64,000 nucleotides of DNA. Source: Isoetes taiwanensis. Taxonomy: Eukaryota > Streptophyta > Lycopodiopsida > Isoetales > Isoetaceae. The notes under the pieces are model-generated. The model was not told the DNA's origin and ran no database searches. It worked only from the letters and a program-made list of their open reading frames with translations. The translations under genes were made by a program, and so were the position numbers. Shown piece after piece: positions 42,190 through 52,434 of this stretch. The stretch is taken from contig JAJEKV010000071.1 of NCBI GenBank assembly GCA_021234155.1, positions 4,462,483 through 4,526,482 of the forward strand, in the 5' to 3' direction. Positions within the stretch are counted from its first letter, which is position 1; the number at the start of each line of letters is the position of its first letter.

Positions 42190-42191
42190 TA

Positions 42192-43285
42192 TATAACTTT
42201 ATCTTTAAATTTAAAGTATAATAGTTATAGAAACATATACAATTGCTTTCTAAACTAATTTTCACGTGAATCTATTTAGAATTAAATATTTCGAGAATAT
42301 AAAATTTTAATTTTCAACGAGTTCTTAACAAATTTAAAATTTGACAATCAGGATAATTTATAAATAAAATATATAATAATTTGATATGTGAGTGACCTAA
42401 AAGTATATGAGAATTTCATAATTTACAAACTCTTAGTACTTTGAAGATACTTTAAAAAAAGTGTTAGATTAATATTAATTAAAATATAAAGTTTATATTT
42501 TAATAACAAATATTGAAAAATAATTAAAACTAAACTATTCAAATTATTTTTTAATTAAAACATAAACGTAATCATTTGATATATTTCATCTAAACTTTCT
42601 TTAAACATTTAAAAAATAATAATATTTCAATCATATAGAGTTCATCTTAGATGAAATATTAATTTTAAATAGATTAAATTAAAAATTAGTGTAGAAAACA
42701 ATTTTAAACATTGGTAACTTTCATACTTTTTATCTGAAGTTAAACTAAAACTTTTATAAAAAAAATTAAAAGAGTTAAAAATACATATAATCCTATCATT
42801 GCATCCTTGAAGGATATCTATTAGATTTGAATAAGTCCAAATTTTATTAAATATGTCATAAATTATAATCATTTTGTTATAACTTCCTTTATCTAAAGAA
42901 GCAACAAAGACATAAATTATATTTTAAATATGAATACAGATGGTAAGGTCAACTGAAGTTGTACCACTATATTCAATGGCAAAATAGAATTCTTCACAAG
43001 TTTGGCACAATCGCACCTTAAAATACACTCAATTCAATGGTTTCGATGATATGATATAATCCCATGACACTCAACATGGAATACAAATTTCAAGATAACA
43101 TTAATTTTCTATGAATGTAGCCTACAAATGCTACCCATTTTTCAAATTTCATGTGATTTCATAAAAATTTGATGTATCAATGAGCAAATCATAATTTCAA
43201 TCCCTGAGAGACCCAGTCAGGTCCCTAAGGAATTTTTGAAAAACAGACATCCAGGAACCATTTCATCTCCATAATATTTGAAATA
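42192..43285. other. Very AT-rich desert
   Basis: About 1.1 kb of AT-rich sequence. The short minus-strand frame at 42642-42872 is Ile/Phe/Tyr-rich and is composition-driven. I see nothing else. Confidence 0.6.
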
Positions 43286-43316
43286 GAATAAGAATGAGAA
43301 TGAGAATGAGAATGAT
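43286..43316 (+). repeat. (GAGAAT)n microsatellite
   Basis: Four to five perfect copies of GAATGA/GAGAAT hexamer after AATAGAATAA. It is a simple sequence repeat. Confidence 0.9.
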
Positions 43317-43487
43317 TTTTTGTCGTCCACTGAGGCCAAACGGCCTATGGGACCCATAAGGAGCGCAGCAAACTTATTACTGTCCGGGTTAAAAAACCCC
43401 GCCCCGAAGGGTTTTCGAGGGAAAAACCGTGGCAGTAATAAGAATGCTGTCAAACTGTACAAGTATACATCAATGTATATATACATG

Positions 43488-43963
43488 TCAAGTGTATGCT
43501 CGAGGACATAGCCGATCTCGCATGTCCATAACCTCCTGAAGATATGATCCCAGCACACGTACGGATGCTGTGCTCAATGTCACATGTAACGGCTGGCCAG
43601 GCCTGACCAACTCAGCATATCGTGTCCGAATTTGATCATATGCTGGGCAACTTTGAAGGGTATGAGATTCATCCTCAATGACTCCCAATTGGCAGCATTG
43701 ACAGAGCCTGTCCTGGCTGTGTGAATGGAGGCAATGAGTCTGCGCCTTTTTATGGGCAAGTGGGTACGCAGGTAGCATTGCGGGCCTCGTTCCAATGTGG
43801 GATTTATGTGGCACTGGTAGTGTGCTGTCTTGACCTGTTCAAGGGCATTGGCATCCCAACGCTTGCTGAGGAAGCAAGCGTCAAGATATTGCCTCAAGCT
43901 ATGGCGATCTGCCTCTGTTTGCACATGTATGCACCTGTGCTCCTGCACATTCCATCTAGCCAA
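43488..43963 (-). pseudogene. LINE-type C-terminal zinc-binding fragment
   Basis: The minus frame carries RLCQCCQLGVIEDESHTLQS and CPAYDQIRTRYAEL, the typical C-x-x-C, IEDE-x-H, CPxY, R end of plant reverse-transcriptase proteins. A second frame upstream has ANALEQVKTAHYQCHINPTL and LRTHLPIKRRRLIASIHT (the L-x-RxGSHxL-like region). The two overlap with one frameshift. The RT domain itself was not found, so this is a short truncated or decayed copy. It differs from the zf-RVT type at 20354-20713. Confidence 0.6.
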
Positions 43964-44535
43964 CCATTGAGCTCTCTTTTCCCTCCAGCAGGCTTTGAGG
44001 CGCTACAGAATGTGAAGGTACTATTATTTTTCAATGGAAATAGATACTAAGTACTACATGTCTTGCTAAATGGATTTTATTTTTTCAAAAAGTGGAGTAG
44101 TACTATGAATTTTCAAAATTTCGACCCTCGGGGGACCTAACTGGGTCCATAAAGAACTTCTGAACTTCAAACTTTAAGGAATTATTTCTCGAAAATTCTA
44201 CCATAGATTTTTCTAATTCTTCTTGTGATAGATTTCTTATATCATGATTTACAAGGTGGAAGAATTAGAATTCCTAGGAAAAATCATCTTTGCAAAATAA
44301 TGTGAGAAATGTTAAAGACTTTGAGAATAAACTTGATCCCTTTGCATTCGGCTCCATATTATGTTTGGTAATAGAAGCTTTTTATATTTTTCATAAATTT
44401 TTTCTTATATGTACACTCACGGAGGACAACATATTATGAGTATGTAGACAAATTCTTTATCTCGGAGCTATAATAGAATTTCAAAAAAAGTGTACGAATG
44501 AACCCATTTGGGTTCATCAAGGGACAACTCTAGTG
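43964..44535. other. No recognisable gene
   Basis: AT-rich sequence. It carries two CCTxGGGGGACCxxxTGGGTCC-like stretches near 44123-44150, similar to GAGACCCAGTCAGGTCCC at 43207, an unidentified repeat. Confidence 0.35.
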
Positions 44536-45055
44536 TTAACCAGCTCAATCCCCACTCTAGCTGCCGAACTTGACTTTAATTCCTGCTTAAACCAGTTATT
44601 CCACCAGTGACTTGCGTAGTGTGCCACATACTCTGCTAATGTGCAGATCGCAAAACATTGCTTCTCATTGATCATCTGCTTCTCCATCTTGCCCAAGAAG
44701 AGCGATGGAAAAGCCAGGATATCAGAAAACCAATCTTCCTCTATAGCTGCTGCAGTAGAGTCATGGCTGCTGGATTAGTTAGAGTTCAGAGAAGACTTTA
44801 GGCCAGCTACATTTGTCCCACCATTGGCCTTAGAGTGGGTCCTTCTTATGGCCAGTTTATTGTTTTATCTAGCAAGACAGCTCATTGTTCACATGCAACC
44901 AAGAAAGGGATGTAAAATTTTGCAATAAAAAACTGAGTCCACGCTAAGTTCTGGATCTGGTGTCTACTCAGCTGCAAGTTCGGGCTAATAAAAAATAAGT
45001 AAGGGATTACATAACGCGTTAGCCCCGAAAACATAACACGTTTAAAAATAAGTAA
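44536..45055 (-). pseudogene. Duplicated 5' part of the kinase gene with its promoter
   Basis: This block matches 50783-51292 at about 96-97 % by eye. It covers the first 80 codons and 280 bp upstream. It has lost coding ability: one base is missing at the initiator, turning the frame into M-T-L-L-Q-Q-L-stop, and the second Met codon of the original (ATGGAGGAAG) reads ATAGAGGAAG. The 3' limit inside the kinase is abrupt. The duplication lies 6 kb from its source in the same orientation. Confidence 0.95.
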
Positions 45056-46020
45056 TAACTAGTAACGGTGTCCAGCGTTGCTAGGCATAATTTGAGAACC
45101 TATAAATGCTGGGAACTTGTGCATTTGAGTAGAGTAACTTCTAGGCCCTTGGATCATTTTGGAAACTGTGGAGTAACTTCTGGCCCGCATATGTCCTAAG
45201 AGATGTTTGACACTATGACACGATGTTAAAATTACTAACAAACAAATGTATGGTTTTCAAATAAAGATCGCTAGTACATTAAGACTTATAGATTCATCCA
45301 AAGCAATTTCAATCATGTCTCTCCATGTATGTACCAAAGTGAAATATAAGTTTATTCTTATATTATATCAAACCATATATAATCATACATCAAATTTTGA
45401 ATTTTTAGTTTTTCTATAGCTATTTTTTCTGGGTCCTGCCTCACTCGAGGCCGACACGTATGAATATTTTAGGTGTCATTTTCTTCGGCTGCAAGCAAGC
45501 CCTGCTATGGCCCTTCTTTCCTGCTATGGCGCTTCTTTCCGTTTCTTCTATGGCGTCGCCTCTTGCCTATATAGTCCGATGCTTCTTCATGGGCTTTTTC
45601 GGCTCTTATGGCACATCCTCAAAGGCTCCAGCGTCTGCTTCTTTGGCACTTCCGTAGCAGGTAAAAGGCCCTAACCCAAAAAACGTTTGTAGCAAGATTG
45701 CCGCAGATAATTTTTCTGGGCTCTGTGGCTAATCAAGTGCTTAGATATCGCAGAAGTAGGGTGCTTCAATCTGCATTTACGGTTCTTTTCTTCAAATTTC
45801 GTTGTCTCTAGAGACCCACGTACCCTGTTTCGAGCATGCATTGTTTGCTCTAAATGTCTGCACTCAATTAACAGTTTCACCCGAAGAAGGTCGGTTCCAT
45901 GCAGAGATTTCATTGAGTTATGTTTCTTCAATATTTGAGCTATGAATTGATGGTTGTGTTCTTTGACTAGATATTCAAATAATTTTCAAGACAGGGTGCA
46001 TCATACGCTTGTGAATACTG
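45056..46020. other. No assignable gene
   Basis: Contains a hydrophobic frame at 45460-45657 rich in Phe, Ser, Ala and Leu (ILGVIFFGCKQALL) without recognised domain, and a minus-strand frame at 45671-45931. Tandem words CTGCTATGG occur at 45500-45535. Low support for coding. Confidence 0.3.
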
Positions 46021-46029
46021 AGGAAGATG

Positions 46030-46910
46030 TCTACTGAAACTCACATATTGGAGCCTATTTACGGAGGAGTTGAGAACGAGGCAAAATTCTTTTAAGCGGT
46101 TAGATGACCAATTGATAAAAATTAACAAATTTTACAGGAGCAAAGAGGTTGAGTTCCTCCAAGCGGGTGATCCGTTAATGAGGCAGTGAAAATGCTTATT
46201 GAAGCAAGAAGCTTGGCGAGAGGTATATATCCCATTGCCATCGTACTTTCGATCCACAAGTTTACTATGGTTGGTTGGACGGTGAGATCGGCAATAATCA
46301 AATTGGGTTCAAGTTTTTTCTTATGAATTTTGTTTTTGTTTGACTCTTCTAGGCTTATCATATCGTTTTGCATTATGACCTGCGCCTTTCGTTACTTTGT
46401 TCTTTGGAAGGCACCATGGTGCAACTATCTTGTTTCAAAACTTTGCTGCAGATCACCACCTTACGCAATAATGGAGAGGAGAATTTAAAAAAACAACCTT
46501 TGCACAACATGCAAGAATTCTGCGTGATTCTAATAACAACATTGCATGCAAAGTGGTCCCGAAGAGATAAAAGCCAAGGCAATGCCGGGGTTGATCATGA
46601 TTAACATAGATATCCTTCCACGACTTTCAATGAACCTTTCAAGTAGGACATTATATGGCATTGATGGCCAACTATAAAAAAGGAAGGTGCGATATCTTTG
46701 AAAAAAATGCTTCGATCAAGCATTTATTGAATTTTACCGTGGACTTGGGTTGCTTAGGACATACTGGTTTGTTTCTTACTTATTAGATAGACTTGTTGAA
46801 TCTTATTTGTATTATATTCTAGTATGGCTTAAGTAACGGGGGAATATGGTCGAATATCCAAGAGAATTGGAGGCGATTGCCGATAAGCACATGAAACATT
46901 ATGTGTAGTT
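46030..46910 (+). pseudogene. PHO1-family (SPX-domain phosphate exporter) remnant
   Basis: At 46085-46190 the frame reads RLDDQLIKINKFYRSKEVEF and LQAGDPLMRQ, matching the SPX-domain signature of PHO1 (FFxxLDxELNKVNKFYRxKE). At about 46700-46770 comes KKCFDQAFIEFYRGLGLLRTY, matching the PHO1 block MIRGAFVELYRGLGLLKTYS. At about 46870-46900, LEAIADKHMKHY matches the VExIFxKHF end of the same region. PHO1 proteins export phosphate to the xylem and contain SPX and EXS domains. The pieces lie in different frames with stops between, and the EXS domain is absent. I call it a pseudogene fragment of the N-terminal half. Confidence 0.75.
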
Positions 46911-47241
46911 AACTTAAGGGGCTTGCACAGACAACATACATTGACTCCTCAAAGGAAGAACATAAGCCAGTTCTCTTTTGTTTATCCTACTTGATGTTCC
47001 CAACTGGCTTTGTTTTATCTTAGACCACTTCATTTGTTGTCATCTATATCTAAAAAAAAATAAAATGGCAAATTTTTTGCATGGTATTTTCCCTATGAAG
47101 GTAATTTTGCTATAGAATATCAAAGGAGTTTATCTTTGTAGCAGCATGGTAAAGGATGGGCAATTGTTCTTTACTATACACATAATGTCTCGTAATAATT
47201 AACTCGTTTCTTTTTTGCAAACATGCATATGCAACATAAGC

Positions 47242-47361
47242 ACAAAAAATATCAGCAATATACATCCAACACGATACAAGCAAAACAGGAAAGGTTCTCA
47301 TACAAAAAATATCAGCAATATACATCCAACACGATACAAGCAAAACAGGAAAGGTTCTCAT
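47242..47361 (+). repeat. Perfect 60-bp tandem duplication
   Basis: 47242-47301 and 47302-47361 are identical (ACAAAAAATATCAGCAATAT... to ...AGGTTCTCAT). The duplication must be very recent or maintained. Confidence 0.97.
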
Positions 47362-47766
47362 GAAAACAATCTCATGAAAAGAATAAAACTAAGAATTGAG
47401 AAAACAATGTGTACTTTTTCTAAACCATTAAGAATAAGGAAGATGCAAAACATGGGACTTACATGACAAAGATAGAAATGATATTGAAAAAGGTGATCCT
47501 GCCTCATTGAATGAGCCATTAAGAAACATCTGATCAACAGTGGTTGGAGGGTACCCTAATCTGATGATTTGAGATCGTGATTAAAGAAGACATTATAATA
47601 GCCTTTTAAAATCTTCTAAAACACACACGAAACTCTCGAGGTGAATCTCGCATTTTGAATCCCGTTGTTTGATCAGTCTGAGCATCATGGTTTGAGATCC
47701 AGTTTAAGATGTTTTCCACCCCAGTTCCAAGTTGACACAAATCCCCCCTAGTGCAATTTGAAAAGA

Positions 47767-47806
47767 GAAATGTTCGCGGCAGCCTTGGCCGCTGCGATAA
47801 ATTTCT
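47767..47806 (+). repeat. GC-rich hairpin, copy 1
   Basis: GAAATGTTCGCGGCAGCC-TT-GGCCGCTGCGATAAATTTC is a near-perfect inverted repeat with a two-base loop. One compensated pair distinguishes it from copy 2: A instead of G in one arm and T instead of C in the other. Confidence 0.93.
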
Positions 47807-47972
47807 TGCTTCTTTGAAAATATACTGTGTAAATGGCATCAGTTAGTTGCAGTCATCAGGTTTGAAACTAACGAAGTCCTCATTTACCAGAGGAATACTC
47901 GCCTATTCTACACGAAATACTCATCTATCAACGGAATACTCGCCTATCTATGCGCAAGGGAGTAGGGAAAGA

Positions 47973-48013
47973 GAAATGTTCGCGGCGGCCTTGGCCGCCG
48001 CGATAAATTTCTT
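47973..48013 (+). repeat. GC-rich hairpin, copy 2
   Basis: GAAATGTTCGCGGCGGCC-TT-GGCCGCCGCGATAAATTTC, same orientation as copy 1 about 205 bp away. Between the copies are three short direct repeats of GGAATACTCGCCTAT and AAATACTCATCTAT at 47892-47948. Confidence 0.93.
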
Positions 48014-48338
48014 GTATTACATAAATAGGTTACATTGACATGTGGATTGTAATCTCGGTGTTGTGCTTAGTCTCTCCATATACATGGTTCCAATAAATGA
48101 AGAAAATGAAAGGTAAGTTTATTCTTATATCATACAAGTAACAAATCTTCGACATTTAATTTTATCATGATACTCATATCATGTTCAAATAGGCATTGCT
48201 TTTCCCTAGAATAGTTGGACTTACAAAACAAGGCTACCATTATAATGGCATCTTTGTACACGTTTAATTGCCCAAGGAGATCTTATGTTGCTTATCCACT
48301 CCAACATATTTTTATATATTTGATATTCCTTAAAAATG

Positions 48339-48791
48339 TTACATTGACATGTGGACCTCGAGTGGTTTTTTACGCTGCTTGCCGAGCCAATCAAGCATAG
48401 CTCCGACAGCAACTAGAGTACCTACAGGTACAGCACCTCCAACAGCAGTTCCAACAGCAGTTCCAGTAAGCGCTATAGCAGTCAGCATTTCAAGAGCCGC
48501 TGTTAGTTGAACAACTTCAAGAGCCGCTGCTCCAGCATCTGGAGGGTGGAGCTTGCTGAGCTTTTGACGCTGCCAAGGCCACTGCCAAGGCCACTGCAAA
48601 GCGAATTTAGAATTTGCAGATTCCGCTTCCATAAAATCTTCATCGTTATTTTTAGGTTTGGTCTTGTTTATGCTACTTTTATTTTGGTTTGCATTTAAAG
48701 CAGATGGAGGAGATTCCGGTAAGATTCCATTTAATGGTGAATTACCCGTAAGATTCCTCCGGTGCACAGATCGAGCAGTCCAACCATCCAA
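48339..48791 (-). CDS. Hypothetical ORF with glycine-zipper-like C-terminus
   Basis: A 150-residue minus-strand frame starting MDGWTARSVHRRN. The N-terminal half is Asn/Lys-rich and low complexity; a WPWQWPWQ run follows. Residues 95-135 are Ala/Gly/Val/Thr-rich (LTGTAVGTAVGGAVPVGTLV), which could insert in a membrane. The nucleotide sequence of this part is itself repetitive (GCAGTTCC units), so it may be composition-driven. No family is recognised. It lies 600 bp downstream of the kinase gene on the same strand, without a shared operon or known link. Confidence 0.3.
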   Translation of the reverse strand: MDGWTARSVHRRNLTGNSPLNGILPESPPSALNANQNKSSINKTKPKNNDEDFMEAESANSKFALQWPWQWPWQRQKLSKLHPPDAGAAALEVVQLTAALEMLTAIALTGTAVGTAVGGAVPVGTLVAVGAMLDWLGKQRKKPLEVHMSM

Positions 48792-49395
48792 ATGGGAACT
48801 CCCGTGCAGGGATCAAAATTCAAAGTAAACAAGGTTATATACTGCAAACCTACTTACATAATTTGGTTTTCCAATGTAAACCATCTTCAAAAATCTGGTC
48901 TTCAACCTCTTCTATGACGAGTACTAGACCTTGTCTCAAATACATCATCCCAGTTGATATCCTTCTGGAATACAGGAGCTTTATTCCAATAAGAAAGCAA
49001 TGTGCTCTTAGCCATACAACGGAATAAGAATGAATGAATCTGGAAGAAATAATCCTGCTGCAAGAATAGGTGCCTGCCAATGCCAAAGAGCAAATCGTTA
49101 TGCTCCATATAACCCATTTTACTCCGTTGTTCCATCTTCCAGGTCGCCGCTGGCGAAAATTGATGCACAAATTCGTATCTGCAGACTGCTATGATGAGCA
49201 AACCTGATGCAGATTAGCAAATTATGGATGCTGGCCTGATGAGCGCCAAAAAATTGGGGCAAAACAGGAATGGAGGCTTTTTTTTTGGGGAAAAAAGGTC
49301 TATCCATTATAATTATATAATTGCTATAAATAAAACTTATATTACTCCCTTCTTTAAAAATAGAATATTCAGGGAATATTCCTGAAAACCATTCC

Positions 49396-51012
49396 TCAAG
49401 AATCGGTTTTCAGATGTAAACCTTGTCCAATAATTTGGTTCTCAGATGCAAACCAATAGCTAAATGTTGGTAGTCTCTGCAACCCAATCAACCCAATTGG
49501 GTTGCAATTTTGCTCCCTGCTCCCGTGCAGTGATACGAACTCAGCATTCTCAACCCTGAGGCAATTTAGCCCAGCTATGCTAAAGCTTAACTCTGTTTTG
49601 TCATCCAATAATGCTGCTGCTTCTACATCTTCTGTTATGCATCCAGTCAGACACTTTTCTTTAACAAGCCACAGTTCATCACAGATTTCTTCAAATTTAG
49701 GACGTTTATTCGCCTCCTGATCCCAGCAACGTTGAATTAACCTCCCAAGACTGATTGGAATGTTTTCAGGCAACGGAGGCCTTTCGCCATTCTCTAGTTG
49801 TGTGGCTGTTAGATCTGTATTTTTGCCTGTAAGAATTTCCCAACAGACCATACCAAAGCTATGGACGTCCACTTTTCTTGTGTACTTACAAGTAAGACCC
49901 TCTTGCATCATCTCCGGGGCCATATATAACCTTGTACCTCGGTAAGAAGTATTGGTGAGGTCTGTCTCAAAATGTTCTTTAGATACACCGAAATCAGCAA
50001 TGACAACAAGACCTTGACCCTCCCTGACCTGTATCAGGACGTTGGCAGGTTTCAAATCTCGATAAATCACATCGTGACCATGCAGAAATCTCATGCCCTC
50101 TGCAATTTGAATCATAATATCAATTGACTCAGAAAATGGCAAAGAAGGCCCACCTTTTTCTTCGATAAGCTGTCTAAGATTTGTATCCATAAGCTCTAAG
50201 ACAATTCTGCCGTCCGAGCAACCTAATATTCCCACAACATGGGAAGGATAATCCGTTTCCATGAATTTCTTGAATATTTTTAGCTCGTCCTCACATGAAT
50301 CTTTGTGGCGGAATGTTTTCACTGCCACAGGTAAATCACACAAGTCTGCCCTCAGAACACATCCATAACTGCCTTGGCCCAATAATCCCTTTTCAGTTAG
50401 ATTGCTTTTATCAATATCTGAAAGCAATCTTTTGTCTAAGATTGAAATCAAGCAGGAAAGCAAGGTATTGTGGAGTAGCAAACGGTTATTATTTAATGAC
50501 TTGAAGCCCTCTAATATTGTGATCCTGTCCAGCTGACAAGCGTATTCAAGGCTTGTATGCAAAACTCGGCAATCAAACTCTACCTTATGCTTAAGCTGTT
50601 CAGCAATTTCTCGTTTCTTTAAATCGGAACAATTTCCAAACAGACGATTCATTATCTGAGCGTACCTTCTCACATCTTCAATAATCTCTCGGAATGGTCC
50701 AGCGCCGCGAAGAATGGTCCAAACAACAGTGGAATCTTTTGCAGCACAGATCTGAAGGAGTTGCAGACCCTTCTTCAAGCCTTTAACCAGCTCCATCCCC
50801 ACTCTACCTGCCGAACTTGACTTTAATTCCTGCTTAAACCAGTTATTCCACCAGTGGCTTGCGTAGTGTGCCACATACTCTGCTAATGTGCAGATTGCAA
50901 AACATTGCTTCTCATTGATCATCTGCTTCTCCATCTTCCCCAAGAAGAGCGATGGAAAAGCCAGGATATCAGAAAACCAATCTTCCTCCATAGCTGCTGC
51001 AGTAGAGTCCAT
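49396..51012 (-). CDS. TKL-type serine/threonine kinase with N-terminal helical domain (MLKL-like layout)
   Basis: A single-exon, intact frame of 538 residues. Residues 1-200 are predicted mainly helical (VKGLKKGLQLLQICA, RGAGPFREIIEDVRRYA, CQLDRITILEG) and resemble the N-terminal helical domain (DUF1221/HeLo-like) of some plant kinases and plant MLKL proteins; this link is inference. The kinase domain spans about 205-450: GQGSYGCV at 212-219, AVK with Lys232, YRDLKPANV at 317-325 with Asp319, DFG at 340-342, GTRLYMAPE and a CW...KRP end typical of TKL kinases. The HRD His is Tyr. All catalytic residues are present, so it is probably active, unlike MLKL pseudokinases. Two fragments of it lie elsewhere in the window. 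The start codon ATG at 51012 is followed by a second Met at residue 8. Confidence 0.9.
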   Translation of the reverse strand: MDSTAAAMEEDWFSDILAFPSLFLGKMEKQMINEKQCFAICTLAEYVAHYASHWWNNWFKQELKSSSAGRVGMELVKGLKKGLQLLQICAAKDSTVVWTILRGAGPFREIIEDVRRYAQIMNRLFGNCSDLKKREIAEQLKHKVEFDCRVLHTSLEYACQLDRITILEGFKSLNNNRLLLHNTLLSCLISILDKRLLSDIDKSNLTEKGLLGQGSYGCVLRADLCDLPVAVKTFRHKDSCEDELKIFKKFMETDYPSHVVGILGCSDGRIVLELMDTNLRQLIEEKGGPSLPFSESIDIMIQIAEGMRFLHGHDVIYRDLKPANVLIQVREGQGLVVIADFGVSKEHFETDLTNTSYRGTRLYMAPEMMQEGLTCKYTRKVDVHSFGMVCWEILTGKNTDLTATQLENGERPPLPENIPISLGRLIQRCWDQEANKRPKFEEICDELWLVKEKCLTGCITEDVEAAALLDDKTELSFSIAGLNCLRVENAEFVSLHGSREQNCNPIGLIGLQRLPTFSYWFASENQIIGQGLHLKTDS

Positions 51013-51292
51013 GGCTGCTGCATTATTAGAGTTCAGAGAAGACTTTAGGCCAGCTACATTTGTCCCACCATTGGCCTTAGAGTGGGTCCTTCTTATGGCC
51101 AGTTTATTGTTTTATCTAGCAACACAGCTCATTGTTCACATGCAACCAAGAAAGGGATGTAAAAGTTTGCAATAAAAAACTGAGTCCACGCTAAGTTCTG
51201 GATCCGATGTCTACTCAGCTGCAAGTTCGGGCTAATAAAAAATAAGTAAGGGATAGTTGTTACAAACACGTTTAAAAATAACTAATAATAAC
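51013..51292 (-). promoter_or_regulatory. Kinase gene upstream region, duplicated at 44770-45055
   Basis: This 280 bp precedes the kinase start and is conserved in the duplicate copy with a few changes, for example AGGGATAGTTGTTACAAACAC against a longer AGGGATTACATAACGCG variant. No clear TATA box is seen within 60 bp of the start. It ends just before hairpin copy 3. Confidence 0.5.
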
Positions 51293-51300
51293 CTGTACAA

Positions 51301-51342
51301 GAAACTTATCGCGGCGGCCTATCGGCCGCCGCGAACGTTTCT
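51301..51342 (-). repeat. GC-rich hairpin, copy 3
   Basis: Reverse orientation relative to copies 1 and 2. Read on the minus strand: GAAACGTTCGCGGCGGCC-GATA-GGCCGCCGCGATAAGTTTC. It sits exactly at the outer border of the duplicated kinase upstream block. Confidence 0.93.
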
Positions 51343-52434
51343 CTTCCCCAACTCGTCTATACACGCTAGAACATGCACAATTTGAATCTACATTTCTTTG
51401 TCTTATGTTCAGTGCCCCGCATGATAGAAGGGTGATGACCATAACGACAGGGCGGATCAAGGTTTCAGGTTCTCAAAGCATTGGACAGGGTGCAAATACA
51501 GCTATACCACTTCAATACAATGGTGATTGCTGGAATGGGACTTTTTCACATATGCATATGACCTTTCTGCATCTCATCTGTAACCAAATCATTGAGTCGA
51601 TTATATAACTACGATCCGGCCACAGGGAAGCCCGGATCTCTGCCCTCAAATCTCTCTGCCGTTGTTTCGGGCCACGAACACGCGGGATTTGAACCCGCGC
51701 TACTGCCATGTGTTCATGTTGACATAATCAACAAACAAAAATGAGTTCAGGGAACTATACTTACTGCTCTCCATGATGAGAAACATGGGCCATATCATAT
51801 ATATACTGATGCAAATTCTCCATAAATGGAATAACTATCCTTCAATCAGTTGCAAAGCATACCTCTTAAAGTTTGGCTTTATAACTTTTACAAATTTAAA
51901 GCTGAAACATAGCCGTGGACCTGTGTCGCCTTGTTTCCATGCCAGGAATGGCATGTAAAGAGCCATTCTTGTATACGGAAAGACAGACGTATTTATAAAC
52001 AAATTACACCAAACTTAAAAACACGTTTATGATTTTTGAAGTGAATTAAAGGGCCCCAACTTGGAGTCAAACCAATATTTTTTGCAAGGGCAACTTTATT
52101 TTGGGTTTACGATATTCTGCTCATTTTCAACGACCGTGTCTAGTGAGACAAAAACACCCCGGAATAATCAAACGAAAAATGGGACGCTCGTTACATTGAG
52201 AATCTGCCACCAAACACGTTTCACTTGAAATGTTGCACGCTAGCAAGTTCAATGTTGCAAGCACAAAAACCATCTGCTGTTTGTGCTTCAAGACCCAACC
52301 TCCCCTGTTCTGACAGCATGTCGACTAGCTTCCTCTATAATCTCTTGGTGAATTTTCTCTCTAATCTTGTCAAAATCGATAAATTTGTTAGTGTTTCTAT
52401 AAGACATGTTCTTGCCTAAATAATAGTTTATTAC
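51343..52434. other. No gene; isolated T-arm-like palindrome
   Basis: About 1.1 kb. At 51681-51699 CGCGGGATTTGAACCCGCG is a perfect T-arm (B box on the minus strand GCGGGTTCAAATCCCGC), but no other tRNA arm can be paired with it. Nothing else is recognised. Confidence 0.5.

Larger units (their letters stand above)
36576..42191. mobile_element. 5.6-kb DNA-transposon-like element with two convergent genes
   Basis: The ends read ATTGGGTG (36578-36585) and CACCCAAT (42182-42189) and continue as an imperfect inverted repeat: CTTTTTT...ACCCAACTTTT against, read inward from the right, TGTTTTTTTT...ACTCAACTTTT, about 36 bp at 75-80 %. The dinucleotide TA flanks both ends, suggesting a TA target duplication. 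Near the left end, GGACGGGCTC words form a subterminal repeat. Gene B runs right from 36889; gene A runs left from 41862, so they converge near 38520-39565. The same two genes in the same orientation lie at 1-1160. Superfamily is not recognised. Both genes are damaged. Confidence 0.7.

Noticed and set aside
36576-42191. Target duplication of 3 bp (TWA, PIF-like) or 8-9 bp (hAT or MULE-like) for the convergent element
   Set aside because: The flanks do not match at those lengths; only TA is shared at both ends, and even this could be chance.
45460-45657. Hydrophobic 65-residue frame as a membrane protein
   Set aside because: Short, built partly from CTGCTATGG repeats, with no homology recognised.
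51681-51699. tRNA gene on the minus strand
   Set aside because: Only the T-arm is present; no acceptor, D or anticodon arm can be folded around it.
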